64,000 bases of DNA, taken from Blautia sp. AF19-10LB (GTDB taxonomy: Bacteria > Bacillota > Clostridia > Lachnospirales > Lachnospiraceae). This document shows positions 63,884 through 64,000 of the stretch, in pieces. The number at the start of each line of letters is the position of its first letter. The stretch's first letter is position 1. The stretch spans positions 203,496 to 267,495 of the forward strand of contig NZ_QTWS01000001.1 in NCBI RefSeq assembly GCF_003461245.1. Reading direction: 5' to 3'. The notes beneath the pieces are model-generated. The model saw nothing but the letters and a program-made list of their open reading frames with translations. It did not search any database and was not told where the DNA came from. Both the position numbers and the translations under genes were made by a program.

Positions 63884-64000
63884 ATGGAAACAAAACAGGA
63901 AAATGTGATCCGTACAGACTATTCGGAGATCATGCAGAAATCATATATCGATTATGCCATGAGCGTTATCATCTCCCGAGCACTCCCGGATGTAAGAGAT
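63884..64000 (+). CDS. parC: Type II topoisomerase A subunit (ParC/GyrA), N-terminal start only
   Basis: The first 39 codons of the partner A subunit ([27 protein letters not shown]), which runs off the window. The conserved N-terminal strand of GyrA/ParC is clear. It begins 14 bp after the B subunit gene. ParC versus GyrA depends on sequence outside the window. Confidence 0.88.
   Translation, partial: METKQENVIRTDYSEIMQKSYIDYAMSVIISRALPDVRD

Overview
The window looks like a Firmicutes chromosome, probably a Lachnospiraceae-type gut Clostridium. The core genes have moderate GC and Clostridia-like order (dgt-dnaG-rpoD-trmK-nif3). There is a type A RNase P RNA, a SleC-like spore cortex-lytic protein, a pyrBI pair with regulatory subunit, and a ppx-ppk1 pair. 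I name no genus.

Chromosomal left arm (1-11779): the end of an RseP-type site-2 protease, a secreted phosphodiester glycosidase-like protein, a SleC-like protein, three tRNA-Leu(AAG) genes each with its own promoter, then dgt, dnaG, rpoD, trmK, a Nif3-like protein, a TGS-uridine kinase-like protein and rnpB.

Composite integrative conjugative element (11780-50486, about 38.7 kb): a GC-rich Tn1549/CTn-type conjugation backbone sits exactly between convergent rnpB and pyrI. It carries PcfB, VirD4, Maff2, TrbL-like, PrgI, VirB4, NlpC/P60, DUF4315, DUF4366, TopB, ArdA, MobP relaxase, MobC and oriT. It ends in a Tn916-like regulatory set (repressor, sigma factor, HTH protein), TnpW and a large serine recombinase. 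Joining the flanks rebuilds a perfect bidirectional terminator (attB); joining the element ends rebuilds a 50-bp palindromic attP. The element brings its own terminators at both ends.

Two further elements are nested in the ICE. An 8.5-kb mobilizable element (13821-22356) splits the virD4 coupling-protein gene after codon 99, and its precise loss would restore a 620-codon frame. It has its own serine recombinase, MobQ relaxase, oriT with a recognisable nic core, TOPRIM-ATPase replication protein and an ECF sigma/DUF4179 pair. An IS256-family element (45608-46954) is flanked by an 8-bp target duplication.

The ICE cargo that stands out is an AT-rich module (44020-45586): a consensus promoter, a nine-codon leader ORF, two terminators, a cysteine-rich KTR protein and a complete but divergent RlmN/Cfr-family radical SAM methyltransferase. 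The layout is that of ribosome-controlled antibiotic resistance genes, and it is the best candidate here for an undescribed system. Other cargo includes a radical SAM protein, a PP-loop (PAPS-reductase-like) protein, a BRO antirepressor and a C5-cytosine methyltransferase that appears coding in two frames.

Chromosomal right arm (50487-64000): pyrI and pyrB (minus), a membrane protein, folC, pheA, a DUF815 ATPase, ppx, ppk1, a PTS_EIIC_2-type membrane protein, three tandem tRNA-Glu(CTC) genes in 149-bp repeats, and a GyrB/ParE-type topoisomerase gene followed by the start of its A subunit.
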